Source: Hydrangea macrophylla
Lineage: Eukaryota > Streptophyta > Magnoliopsida > Cornales > Hydrangeaceae
Reading direction: 5' to 3'
Assembly (NCBI GenBank): GCA_033977485.1
Contig: CM066994.1
Location: 29,958,637 to 30,022,636 of the forward strand
DNA length: 64,000 bases
The position numbers were made by a program, and so were the translations under genes. The notes below the pieces were generated by a model, which did not search any database, had not been told where the DNA came from, and saw only the letters and a program-made list of their open reading frames with translations. Each line of letters opens with the position of its first letter. The stretch's first letter is position 1. Positions 10,880 to 21,979 of this stretch are shown here, one piece after another.

Positions 10880-11463
10880 CATGCTAGGAATCTGTGTCAT
10901 GACATCTAAAGGTAATGTAGGCCATTCCATTTCTGAATATTGCCTAAATGTGGAGAACATTAAATTGCTGGTGCACAGTAAAATAGTTAGATCGGGAGTG
11001 ATATGGAGTCCTCCTAAATCTCACAAATTGTTGTTTAGCATGCACAAGTCATCTCATAGAAAACTAGGTAGACCTGGTATTGTGGGTGGGTGGGGAGAGG
11101 GGTGGTTCTACGGAACAATAAAGGGGGATATAGTGTGTTTATTCTCAACACCACTGGGGGTTGTGGCTCTAATGACGCAGATTTTGGGCAATTAAAATAG
11201 CATTAAAATACTTCAAAGAGTCAGGCCTAGATAGCTAGAATGAGCTTACAGTGGAGAATGACTCAAAGGGAGCTACAGGTGGGCTGAGGGGTCAGAAGCC
11301 TATCCTTGGAAGTTGTGGGCATTACACAATGTGATCACCACTCTTTGAAACTCAATTTAGAAAGTATTTCTTTACCATATATATACAGGGGGAGTAATTC
11401 CCTTGCTGATCATTTAGCTTAAATGTGTGTCAATAGAGACCATAGTTTCTGCGATTGGTTATA
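10880..11463 (+). pseudogene. LINE RNase H domain remnant
   Basis: Resumption of the LINE after the copia element. Broken frames carry a plant LINE C-terminal RNase H (RVT_3) domain: 'WSPPKSHKLLFS' near 11010, a LFSTPLGVV segment near 11140, and the end signature RGSNSLADHLA...VNRDHSFCDWL at 11391-11460. At least three frameshifts or stops interrupt it. RVT_3 domains follow the reverse transcriptase in one group of plant LINEs, which fits the zf-RVT remnant upstream. Confidence 0.7.
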
Positions 11464-12992
11464 GGGCTCTCAATTTCTTCCTTCTCTAATAGAGGGGGTA
11501 TATGGTCCTCGGTGGTTGTTTTATGTGGTCTTGGATGGTGTCGCAGGGGGGAGGAGTTGGTTCCTTTTCTTTTGGGCTGGGGGTATGTTGGTATTTCTAT
11601 GGTCTTAAGATGGGGCGTGGTATGTCCTCATCCGTTGGTTCCTATTGCTTTTGGGTTTTAGTGGTTACTTGTTTGTTTTTGTCCTTGTGCAATTTTTCTC
11701 TCTCTTTCGGTGTTGTGTTTCTTGATTGTTACTAGGATCTTGCCTTTTTTGTTTTTGTTCTCGCATGTTTTGGCTCCTCTTAGGCTAGATTGTTGGCACT
11801 TTTGGGTGGTGGCATGGTGGTTGCTTCGATGCGTCTATTGTTCCTTGTTGGTTTTTCATTTGCATTTTGGGTGTGTTTTTTACTCCGTTTGGCATGCGTG
11901 CATCTCGGTGTGTGTCTTTGTCAGGTGTGGTACAATTTTCTTGCTGAGTGTGTTTCTATGGCTTGGTCTATTCTCCTACACTCTAAAGTATGCTGTTATA
12001 TTATTCTAACATAGTTTTAATTGCTCCAGGATTATCCTGCAGTTTGTTGGTGGTTTGGGTAGGTCGGCCCATTGGTGTGCGTTTCTTTTCGAGATTGTTT
12101 CCTTACGTTAGTGTGTGGGAGGGCTTCTTATTCCATTTGGTCTCTGTGTGAGTGTGTGTGTGTATGTGTGTGTGTGTCTTAGTGTGCATTTTTTATAGGT
12201 GTGGAAGGTCGGGTTTCTCACTTTGCGTGTGATTTTATCTATCTGGGGTACTGTTTGTATTATGACTGAGTTTAGAGTTTTTTGATGTCTTGGTGCTGCA
12301 TTCTTATTTGTGAAGGCTGGGATGGCCGCGGGCTTATGATTGGAGGTTATACTTATTTCGATCGATAATTATCTTTAGTTTGGATGGGTATGCTTATGGT
12401 TCCTGAGCTGCTTCGTTCCATGGGGATGTACTCAGTCTGAAGCCATTTTCTTACCATGGCTTTGCATGTATATGTTTATTGCGCTGGTGAGGTCGTCAAC
12501 CTGAAAAAGTTCATAAGCCTTTGTAATCGTAAATCTTGGTTCCATATATTTGTTATTCCACTTCTAAGTAGAGTATCTATTTTTGGCATATCCATCAAGA
12601 GAGCTTCTTTGATTATTTTGGGGTATTTGTGTAGCGTGCTAGGTATGGTGTTTTGTGTCATACAGGTTGGATGATTTGGACATCTTCATTGATTTGGTTA
12701 TCTGTAAAAGGGTCAAATTGGTTGGATTATGGTTTACTTTTTCTTATTTGAGTGCAGGGGGTAGAGGTCAGATTTCAGGGGTTGGTTTTGAAGTGATTAT
12801 TCTAGTACGAGCAAGGTGTTTGTATCATTGTCTCCTGGGAAAATCTCTTGGATTCAGGCATTAAGGGTGTACCAAAATGGGCTTTGTTTGTTGGTTGGTT
12901 GGTTGGTGGTTGCTTCTCTTGATTTGTAGTTTGTACTTTTCCCTTCAATGGGTTTTCTAATATCATTATATTTTTCTAATCAACAAAAAAAG
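11464..12992 (+). mobile_element. LINE 3' untranslated region
   Basis: About 1.5 kb of T/G-rich DNA with no conserved coding potential; the open frames here are fortuitous. A (GT)n run lies near 12144-12178. The stretch ends 'tttttctaatcaacaaaaaaa' at about 12992, a typical poly(A)-like LINE 3' end. No target duplication was found because the 5' end is not defined. Confidence 0.6.
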
Positions 12993-13266
12993 AGCATCTT
13001 ATGACTTATGAGAGTAATATGATCACTGTATCTTCTAAAAATTTTCAATATTTAGGGTATGCTTGGAGAGGGACATGAAATAGCTGTGAAGAGGCTCTCT
13101 AAAGATTCAAATCAAGGAGTTGATGAGTTCAAGAATGAAATGATCTATATTGCTAAACTTCAGCATAGAAATCTTGTGAAGCTTCTAGGATGCTGCATAG
13201 AGGGGAAAGAAAAGATGTTGATCTATGAATATATGCCTAACAAGAGCCTCGACTTCTATATATTTG

Positions 13267-13930
13267 GTTCATCTCTCTCTTAATTATCTCAAAGAGTAGT
13301 ATACGTACTCTAGTATTTCTATTCCACCTAATGTTTTAGGCTCTGTTTGGTTCATTGATTTCGTGTGAGTTTTCTTTCCGTTTCCCTTACTAAATCCAAA
13401 AGTTGAACAAAGCCTTAGTTCCTAACAAGAGCCTTAGTGCTTTGTTTGGTTTGACCATTTAGGAAAGGAAAGGAAAGGATACGAAAAGGCAATTGGAAAG
13501 GAAAACTAAAATCCTTAGTAACTTATCCTAAACTCAAAAGATAACTAAAGCTAGTTGACAATAAATCAAAAGTGGAAAGGAATTGCAAACGTAAACTGGA
13601 AAAAATTTCTTTTCATTTTTTTCCTTCATATTTATTTATTAATTATTTTTTTTAATGTTCGACTAATAAGAATAACATAAAAGGAAACTGGCTGAAATAT
13701 AAATTAAAAGTTTTGAAATTTGAGTCTTTTTGCATCTTCTTTTCTTGAATCTTGTGGTATTCTCAAAACATTTAATTGTTAATGTTATTTATGTATGAAA
13801 GAAAAAAAAAAAAAAACTTTTCTTATCATTTTTCATATCCTTTTCTAGCCCTAAATTTGCATACCTAAAAAAGTCTTAAGCTTCTCAGTTAGCACTAGCA
13901 CGGACTAACATAGACAAAACAATTGGGCAG
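13267..13930 (+). other. Intron of the kinase remnant
   Basis: Begins GT at 13267 and ends AG at 13930. It holds A/T-rich DNA with 'ggaaaggaaaggaaagg' near 13463 and phrases such as 'gctctgtttggttcattg' near 13341 that resemble MITE ends, but I could not pair two termini. Confidence 0.6.
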
Positions 13931-14419
13931 ATGAATTCCATAGCGAAGTACTGGATTGGCCTAAGCGTTTTAACATTATCAATGGAATTGCAAGGGGACT
14001 TCTGTATCTTCACCAGGATTCAAGATTGAGAATTATCCATAGAGATCTCAAAGCTAGCAATATTTTGCTAGATAATGAAATGAACCCAAAAATATCAGAC
14101 TTTGGGATGGCCAAATGTTTTTGGGGCAATGAGACTGAGGCCAAAACAAGGAGAGTGGTCGGAACATAGTAAGCCAATCCCTATATAGGACATATTTTTG
14201 TAATTCAGTACTTTCTATTTCTTGAATATTTGAATATGTGCTAATTTTTTTTTTCTTTTTTCATATAGTGGCTATATGTCTCCAGAGTATGCAGTAGATG
14301 GGCTTTTCTCTGTAAAATCTGATGTGTTCAGCTTTGGGGTTTTGTTATTGGAGATTTTGAGTGGGAAGAGAAATAGAGGATTCTTTCATCCAAACCACAA
14401 CCATAACCTTCTTGGTCAT

Positions 14420-15144
14420 GTAAGATTCATAATGACTAGACATATTTTTCTCAAATCTCTGTTGTATGTATGGTACCCTCAACAACCTGCCATTCCATAT
14501 ATATAGTAGATATATGTGCGCCCGCACACACATATATGTGTGCATAACATACTTTTTAACCTATGTAGCACGTACACTTCAGTTTAGGTGTCGTGTCCAT
14601 GCAAACACTTGTTGACGAAACAGAAAACCAATCTTAATTCTTTTGCATCCCACTTTTGTCGGACATAATGGACACACAGCCAATAGGGCTGGACAATGGT
14701 GTCCACATTTAAAAAGTATTTTCAATGTTTTGAGTCTTAAAACTTTAATCTTAAAATTTTGAGGGTACACAACATCACAGATTGTAGACTGTTTAAGAGT
14801 TTTTTTACTCTATTTCAGGATGACCAAATTTAATAAGACTTTTTAAAAGTGAGCATTTCCAAGCCTGTACAAGGGCATAAATAGAAAGTTAAAAATTTTA
14901 ACCAAAATAAACGGAGAGTTGAAAATTTTAACCTGTTCAAGCGAGCATACTTAGTAGCTCCCTAATAAATCAGCTTCCTTTAATTGTATGAATTTTGAAA
15001 AATAAAAAAAAAAGTAAATTATTTTTTTGTTCGCCCTGCCTATTTCGTCTAGTATATATGTCACATTTCTGTATTAGTGCAACAAATAGCTTTTTGACAC
15101 CTCGATTGAATTTATTTTATTTTATTAAATTATTTTTTTGGTAG
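14420..15144 (+). other. Last intron of the kinase remnant
   Basis: GTAAGA donor at 14420 and TTTGGTAG acceptor ending 15144. At 725 bp it is long for this position. No element with paired ends was seen. Confidence 0.6.
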
Positions 15145-15384
15145 GGTTGGATACTCTATAAAGAAGGAAGGCAAATGGAACTGATTGATGCATCAATAGG
15201 GGAGTCATCATGTTATATACCTGAAGTGCTAAGATCAATTCATGTGGGTCTATTATGTGTGCAACAATGTGGAAAAGATAGGCCAAACATGTCATCTGTG
15301 GTTCTGATACTCAAAGTTGATTTATCTTCAGGCAAGCAAGCAGCGCATCCAGAATATGACATTACGGAATTAGAGCCTCGATAA

Positions 15385-16399
15385 ATTGAAAAAAAAAAAA
15401 GTGTTTATGGAAAAGACTCCTAGCCAGATTGGGAAAGAAAATTAGAACCGGTTCCATGTTTTGTTATAAGTGAGCCGGTTCTAGATATTAAAGTGTTTGG
15501 TGAGTGTCAATTTCTTATATAGGAGTCCGTGCTAGCTAGACTATTAGCTCTCTTAGAACTGGCTATTTGTCAAACAAACATAACTATTTTCGCACAAGAA
15601 CTGAATAGAAAGTGAGAGTTGGACTGAACCTAACTAGTACGATTTTAGGCTTTCCCAGACAAGCCCTTAGGTTTAGTTCCTACTATTTTGAAGTATGCGA
15701 GTATAAGTGCATGTATGTGATGCACTGGTAGACCAATAATATCTAAATTGTTCATTTATTTATTTATTTGTCTTTTTTTTTTACACATTCCCTAACACTA
15801 GCTATTTGAGTCATGTTTTCCATTCCCAAACCAGTAAAACAAATTTTATTTTTTATTTTCCCTGTTTTTAGGCCCTTCGTCTTTATTTGCCTTTGTGTGT
15901 TTTTTTCCTTTCTTTTTCATTTTTTGGCATCATTATTTCTTCCCTCCTATTTGATGTTATCTGGATGGTCTTGTAAATTTCAGGGTATAGATGCAACATG
16001 AAATATTAGATCCACACAATTTCCTCTATTTTGTTATAGACTGTGTACTCTAAATTGTATGTGCTTGGCAATTTATCCTTCGAATAATAGTTGTGTAATT
16101 TTGTGTGTGCAAGCGTGCTAGGAAAGCATGTTGTCAACGTGATTATGTAATTGTATAAGCCAAATGCGCCTCACCAGGCAAATTATGACCATTCGAATGC
16201 CTTGTAATCAATGACTTTTATGGTGTGAGATATACAAACAGTGTGAAGGTAAAACTAAGAACTAAACTAAGACAACGACTAAACTTAACTAAGCAGAACT
16301 ACTTAAAACATTAAAGGAAAATTGAACAAAAGAGAAACGACTTTACTAGAAATGAAGTAAAGGATATGTCCTAGCCTCGAATGGTACTTCGAAGTGGTT
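15385..16399. other. Non-coding 3' flank of the kinase
   Basis: A/T-rich DNA without recognisable genes; the short T-rich frame at 15813-16001 has no family signature. It may contain the kinase terminator, but no clear polyadenylation signal stands out. Confidence 0.4.
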
Positions 16400-16486
16400 T
16401 CCTCCTCCTAATTGTAAAAGACAGTAAAGACATGTGTGGTGGAAATCGGGACAGTCTCTCAAATTGGGTCATGTACTCTTGTAGAG
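16400..16486 (-). pseudogene. Gypsy gag fragment, downstream part
   Basis: On the minus strand the segment reads LQEYMTQFERLSRFPPHM, the usual continuation of a gypsy gag after 'LVQGN'. The upstream part of the same gag ends at 18766, so the two were contiguous before the 2.28-kb insert. After PPHM the frame degenerates. Confidence 0.65.
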
Positions 16487-17143
16487 TGACTTCCTCTCCT
16501 ACCACATCTTTAAGGCGAATATTTTCTAATTCGTCTTGTGGAACTTCTTGAATTTATCCTGCATCATGAAGATATATTCATTAATTTCTTCATCTGAAGA
16601 ACTGTAGTCTTCGCTAGAAATTTCATAGAGAATTTCTTCCTTATCTGAAATTTCTTCTCCAAAGAGTACTTCATACTCTTGTTCTTCAAGAACTTGGATC
16701 ATTTTCTTTGCACTGTTCCCTTTTTTAGGGCAGCCAGATGCATAATGACCTTATTCATTACATATGAATCACCTACATGTTTTCTTTTTGAAAGTACCTG
16801 TATTTTTTCGCTTTTTCCTCCTAACAAATTTTTTCTTTTTGGAAAAATTTTTATTTTTATTCCATGGTCTCCACTTGAACTTTCTTTTCTTAAATCCTTT
16901 CTTTTTCATATAGGATGGAGTTGAACATCCTATCTTTAGATTTTTTCCTTGAAATTTGTCACAACATTGTTGACCATATTTGTTATTGGGAATCTGGTTG
17001 TACCTGTTTATTTCGCTTTTAGTTCTAAACAGTGATGGGTTATCAACCGAAGAACATATTGTATGCGAAAACCTAAGTTATATAAATCTTCCTTTCCTAT
17101 TTTCTTAAGAAAGTCTGGGTAGCCTTTAATAGCTAACTCATCC
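16487..17143 (-). repeat. Terminal direct repeat, copy B
   Basis: 657 bp, bounded by 'tgacttcctctcctaccac' on the left and 'ctcatcc' on the right, nearly identical to 18107-18765. It encodes a Lys/Arg-rich stretch, a zinc knuckle and an acidic tail. In this copy two stop codons lie in or next to the knuckle (near 16740-16780), so it is more decayed than copy A. Confidence 0.8.
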
Positions 17144-17717
17144 CATGGATTAGGGAGTTTGTGAAAAAATTGATCAAGCCAATATGTTGTGGCTGATGGA
17201 TGAAGTTGATAATAATACTTTTGAAAAGTTGTGACATAGTCTTCATAAAGACATATATTACACAATTCTATCTTAGCGAGAATATAATTTGCGTCTTCTT
17301 GCAAATTACTATCACCTAAAAAGCCACATAAATTAGTTTTTAAAAGAAAGGCAAATTTGGCTAGGATTTTGTCGAAGGAGTCATATTCTAACAATTCCTT
17401 TTTCTGGGCTTGTTCTAACTCACTTTTTCCCATTGCTTTAACCATTATATTGCATCACCTTGTAGGGTGGCTGCAATATAATCTAGGTACTTTGCTTTAG
17501 TCCATATAGTACCATACTTTGTAATGATAATGGACAGTGATTGTTCCCAATCTTCAATAGAGGCTATTTGATCTCTAAATGGTACATTAGTAAGATTTAA
17601 ATAAGTACCATTATGGGCTATTGGGTACTTATGGTTATCATCTCTCCTGATTGCTACTAGTTCAGGAGTTGATTCTGAAGTAGAGGGTTTGTCTACTTTA
17701 GCTTTTCCATCCTCCAA
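17008..17717 (-). pseudogene. Caulimovirid-like coat-protein region, N-terminal and core
   Basis: Two adjoining minus-strand frames, 17717-17445 (90 aa) and 17445-17008 (145 aa), meet at 17445 through a frameshift. The first holds VAIRRDDNHKYPI and YLNLTNVPF segments, the second WLDQFFHKLPNPWDELAIKG. The latter motif leads into the Lys-rich and zinc-knuckle region at 16930-16700, as expected for a coat protein that binds nucleic acid. Because the region joins directly to a truncated movement-protein part upstream, some sequence between them has probably been lost. The alternative is an unusual retrotransposon gag. Confidence 0.55.
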
Positions 17718-17719
17718 TG

Positions 17720-18090
17720 TTAAACCAAATTACTCCATTAGCCATATTAGACTGGATTCCTCCAATGATTGCTTTCATTGGGTCTAAAAATCTTTTGTCA
17801 AAAATTAACTGCTAAAATTAGTGTGTCTAACCCTTGCCTAAATAAAGCAGCAATGGTAACCTGAATAACACCAATATGGATATATTGGATATGGGTGTAT
17901 TTTGCCCTCCATCTAGTAAATTTTCTTTTATCAAAAAGTGGAATATCTATATTTCCTTCGCTAGAAAATTGAGCTTTTGTGTTTCCACTATATTGTTCAA
18001 ACACTTGTGCTGAGAAAAAAATTAAATCGAGAAATTTTGTAAATTTCTGGTACAGCAAGAGTTTGAAGTTTTTCAAATCGTGCTAATTCA
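17720..18090 (-). pseudogene. Caulimovirid-like movement-protein fragment
   Basis: The minus-strand frame 18076-17798 contains FTRWRAKYTHIQYIHIGVIQ and ALFRQGLDTLI. After a frameshift near 17805 a DKRFLDPM...GGIQSNMANGV segment follows. This spacing (hydrophobic IQ strand, FRQG, DKR, GxIQ.N) is the pattern of 30K-superfamily movement proteins of caulimovirids, which enlarge plasmodesmata. Both termini are missing and the piece is joined out of phase to its neighbours, so it is a relic. Confidence 0.55.
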
Positions 18091-18106
18091 AATTTAGTGA
18101 GAATGA

Positions 18107-18765
18107 CTTCCTCTCCTACCACATCTTTAAGGCGAATATTTTCTAATTCGTCTTGTAGAACTTCTTGAATTTTATCCTGCATCATGATGATGTAGTCATT
18201 AATTTCTTCTTCTAAAGAACTGCAGTCTTCGCTAGAAATTTCATAGAGAATTTCTTCCTTATCTGAAATTTCTTCTCCGAAGAGTACTTCATATTCTTGT
18301 TCTTGAAGAGCTTTGATCATTTTCTTTGCAGTCTTCACTTTTTTAGAGCAGTCAGGTGCATAATGACCTTCCTCATTACATATGAAGCACCTATAGGTTT
18401 TCTTTTTGAAAGTACCTGCATTTTTTTGCTTTTTCCTCCGAACATATTTTTTCTTTTTGGAAAAATTTTTATTTTTATTCCATGGTCTCCATTTGAACTT
18501 TCTTTTCTTAAATCCTTTCTTTTTCCTATAGGATGGAGTTGAACATCCTATCTTTAGATTTTCCCTTAAAATTTTATCACAACATTGTTGACCATAATTG
18601 TTATTGGGAATCTGGTTTTTTTTCCTATTTTTTTTTTGCTTTTAGTCTAAACAATGATAGGTTATCAACCGAAGAACATATTGTATGCGAAAACCTAAGT
18701 TATCTAAATCTTCCTTTCCTATTTTCTTAAGAAAGTCTGGGTAGCCTTTAATAGCAAGCTCATCC
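18107..18765 (-). repeat. Terminal direct repeat, copy A
   Basis: 659 bp matching 16487-17143. It is less decayed: the zinc knuckle CFICNEEGHYAPDC (near 18400-18360) keeps the CX2CX4HX4C spacing, preceded by a Lys/Arg-rich stretch and followed by an acidic tail. At its left edge it passes directly into the movement-protein-like region. Confidence 0.8.
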
Positions 18766-19304
18766 ATTTCCTTGGACTAGATCCAAGAATTCCCTTACCC
18801 TCTTACGCCTCTCAGTGACTGGGAAGTATTTCTCCAGGAATTGCATCCTGAAGGTGATTTTTTTATCCATGTCATAGCTCTGACAACTTATTCACCCATG
18901 GTAGCTTTGACAGCTTCCAACCAATATGCCGCTGTGTACGTCAATTGGAATGTGGCCAATTTCTTCTTTTCCAAGTCGTTGCATTCTATGGTCTCAAATA
19001 TGTGATCCATTTGTCTTAACCACTGCTCCTCTTTCCAAGGTTTGGTAGTTATAGCAAACTATTCTGGATGTAAAGCACAGAACCTTTCCAATATCATGTC
19101 ACCCATTTAATGAGGTGGCAGTGCATTCTCTTGACCATTTTGATTCCTGTTGTTTTGGGTGGTCAAGTATCCTATCTGTTTAATTCTTTGGACAAACGCC
19201 TTAAACATGCTAGTTGGATCGGCAACTGGGGGTGCTCCCTCAATCAAATCGTGTTTTTTTTGGCTTCTTCTAGCCGTAATATAATTCATGTCCTGATAGT
19301 ACAA
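18766..19304 (-). pseudogene. Gypsy gag fragment, upstream part
   Basis: The minus-strand frame from 19304 carries a short N-terminal region. The gypsy gag core follows with stops: ERFCALHPE, KPWKEEQWLRQMDHIFETI, KLATFQLTYTAAYW, and VREFLDLVQGN ending at the insert boundary. It is of the type found in chromodomain gypsy elements. Its other half is at 16400-16486. No LTRs or pol belonging to it are in the window. Confidence 0.75.
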
Positions 19305-21979
19305 TCGTTAGCAAATAAGCAATTTTATAATAAGAAGTACAATTTATAAAATTTATCAACATAAGATTTCAAAAATAGTTTTATATATATCTCTGTAAGA
19401 AGTTACATTCACTATGTCAAGTTGATGCTTCTATCTAGCCAAAAGGTGAGATTTTTTGGACTACTGATCTGATATACAAAATGTGGGAATCATTGCCGTA
19501 TATACGTCCAAGTGCTATCTATAATCAGTACCAAAAGGTTACTGTTAGTCCAATATTTACAACAGGTCCACAAACATAAGTCTAAACACGCCTAGTGGGA
19601 GCAACGGGCCAACGATGCCATACTCCAGGCCTACGAATCGGGCAAACTACAACCTTGTAGAAACTATCATCATCAGATATGGAGGGTGGAGAATCATCCA
19701 TAATATCGAGCTCAACTAGTAGCTTTGGTAGAGGCTCCGGTATCTCGACGATGTGAAACTCTGGTATTGGCTTAATCTATTCATCCATGGCTATATCAAC
19801 TTCAATCCCTGCGATCAGCACAAGTACAACTCCAACTCCAACCTCCTCCTCCTCCTCCTCATCATCATCATCATCATAATCATCAATGACAAGTGAAACT
19901 AGTACAGCTGCAGGTGGAGCTATAGCCGGTGGTACCACAGGAGCAACCAAAAATTCTAGGTGTGCCTGGACAATCTCAATCTCAAGTGGTAGATATATCT
20001 TGTTACTCTAGATCTCCTTACCTGCTCTAAGAGTACCAACCTCTATGTCTCGATCTGATATAGGGCCTCTAGTTGGACCTGAGTCATGTCTACTGCACCT
20101 TCAAAATGTATAGACTGCCATAGGTCATTCTTTGTACTAACCATGACCTGGTGTCATATCATCACGCGTAATGTATCTTTAGATCAGTTGGTTGGATAGA
20201 GTTAGGAGAGATCATGTGTCCACCATAACCATCAGGAATGTGGTATGGTCTATGATAACCTGTCAAAAGCAAACTATCTTATATCAGTAATAATCTAAAT
20301 ATATCTGGGTGTTAGATCCTAAGTACTGAGGACACTCGAACTACGCCTATCCTGATGTGTAGATTCATAGATTGAAGGTATTTTTAAACTTTCGTGTTCA
20401 ACTTTTCTTACAAAAGATGACATTGTTCCTGAGGACAAGGAAGCTATCAGTGATCTCTATGGTTCGATAGAGTTTTACTGTGTTATTTTGAATAGAGTTA
20501 CTGAGTACGGGCCCGGGATCAAAAGATGGGTTTTTTCGAACTTGACAGTGCCCCGGAATGAATCTATTGGGTACACTTCAAGAACAAGAACTCATGATGA
20601 TCCTAGAGACAAAAGAGTAGCCACCTAATTGTTATCGAGAATTAGGAAACCAAAATTCGACTCACCCAAAATGAATAAGGTTACTCGTCCTTCATCACCA
20701 GAAACAAGGTTCGGGGATCTTGGTATAATAGGGGAAGAAACCGAAGTAGGACTAAAGCACCCCCTGGCCCTACTGAATGGTAGGCCTTGATTCCAATATC
20801 TTTGTTCTTAATTCATAATAGATGTCATTTCCTGAAACATACTAGATAATTTATACATGGCAAAAAGAACATTTAGTTAAAAATCACTTCAAGAGACTAA
20901 ATTCAAGTACCAGTTGGATGTACATGCATAACAAGAGAGAAGTATACTCGCAGTGACTAGTCCCTCCCGGGACCGATACTAATAAAGGAAATGTGCCGTG
21001 ATATGCATAAGGGAATGAGAAGACTTACATTGAGGTGACTTAAGCGGAGTCAAAAAAGCAAAAAGAAAGGAGATATGAAATGCAATCATAAAAGAATCCT
21101 AGATAAGATGTCTCTAACATATAAGCTTATAAGAGGAGACTATCCTAAAGGAATTGTGTCATTCAAAGCAAAGTTGTAAACTTAGTAAAATTCTACGAGA
21201 AGGGAAGAGAAGAGTACATGATACATGGGCACTAAGCCCCATGTAGACGAGGCAAATCCACAAATCGAAGTTCGGATCCATAACACTCAATTCTCTGCAC
21301 TAGGACACCAAAGAATACCCAAGCATTGCAAAAATCCGAGCAAACAAATGATATGCAAGATAAACAAGAATAAAGGGTCATTAATCAATTTTCCAAATTT
21401 AGTGAACTCAATTAAACATCAGCTGGGTTGAAATCCTTTTAAAGAAAGTTAGATACATGTCTAAGGGAACTTTTGCAAAAAGTAGGACCTCATTACCATT
21501 TTTGATTTTCAAGAAATAAGAGTTTTGGGAACAGTGGATCAGAACTATCCACTACTCTTGTAAACATCATAGTTAATTCCACAAAACTCATAAAAAGGTT
21601 TAATTGGTGTCAGAGGAAAGCCATTTCATTTTCGTTTTTGTCAAAAATAAATCCATGGACATTCTGTGAACTTAATGTATCTAAAAAATTACTTTATTCA
21701 GACTCTGCTATTCTAGAATTTTGGCATCATTTGACAAAATGAATGCAAGACATAATAGAAGTTCGTGAATCGTGTCAATCAAATTGATATAGGTTTTTGA
21801 TCTCTCATCCATTTATCCTAGATGATTTCGAATCCAATTTTTATTTATCAATGGTTGTTGACTGATCAAGGTGTGACCATTTTGTATACATAATCATGAT
21901 TGTGATTGAATTTAGAAAATGCTATTATACTTGTATTAACATCAAACGCTTAGAAAATGACCTTAACTCGATTGTATGC
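19305..21979. other. Unassigned, probably retrotransposon-derived
   Basis: No gene with a recognisable product. The part at 19590-20160 gives an acidic minus-strand frame with stops and may be the leader of the gag remnant to its left. The part at 20450-20800 has phrases such as 'gagaattaggaaaccaaa' seen in plant gypsy LTRs and could be an older LTR remnant. I could not find two matching copies. Confidence 0.35.
19843..19885. repeat. (CTC)n/(CAT)n microsatellite
   Basis: A run of 'ctcctcctcctcctc' is followed by 'atcatcatcatcatcat'. On the minus strand it would encode Asp/Glu runs. Confidence 0.85.

Larger units (their letters stand above)
13056..15384 (+). pseudogene. S-domain-type receptor kinase, 3' exons only
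   Basis: Four exons with good splice sites encode a Ser/Thr protein kinase domain of the S-domain (G-type lectin) receptor-kinase class: 13056-13266 (211 bp), 13931-14168 (238 bp), 14269-14419 (151 bp) and 15145-15384. The 211/238/151 sizes and phases are those usual for this class. Visible motifs are IAVKRLS (ATP-binding Lys), HRDLKASN (catalytic loop), [16 protein letters not shown] (activation-segment end) and the closing ITELEPR. Exons for the lectin, S-locus, PAN and membrane parts, and the glycine loop, are missing. The LINE 3' end lies 63 bp before the first retained exon. The tail after VVLIL is short and diverged. I infer a headless remnant; an unusual kinase-only gene is the alternative. 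Confidence 0.85.
16487..18765 (-). mobile_element. Endogenous caulimovirid-like insert with terminal direct repeats
   Basis: A 2.28-kb minus-strand block inside a gypsy gag. It contains, in minus-strand order, a coat-protein C-terminus with zinc knuckle (18765-18107), a movement-protein-like region (about 18090-17720), a coat-protein N-terminal and core region (17717-17008), and then the coat-protein C-terminus with zinc knuckle again (to 16487). Both ends are copies of one ~658-bp segment, so the block repeats itself with a period of about 1,620 bp. No protease, reverse transcriptase or RNase H is present. Frameshifts and stops break every frame. The family call rests on the movement-protein pattern and the basic zinc-knuckle plus acidic-tail pattern of caulimovirid coat proteins; no database search was possible. 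Confidence 0.65.

Noticed and set aside
11455..12014. Several hydrophobic plus-strand frames
   Set aside because: They lie in the T/G-rich LINE 3' untranslated region, overlap in different frames and show no membrane-protein family.
13056..15384. Calling the kinase a complete functional receptor gene
   Set aside because: The lectin, S-locus, PAN, membrane and glycine-loop exons are absent from the window and the position before the first exon is occupied by a LINE.
16230..19330. Interpreting the direct repeats at 16487 and 18107 as LTRs of a retrotransposon
   Set aside because: They encode coat-protein parts, lack TG...CA ends, a primer site and a polypurine tract, and no pol lies between them.
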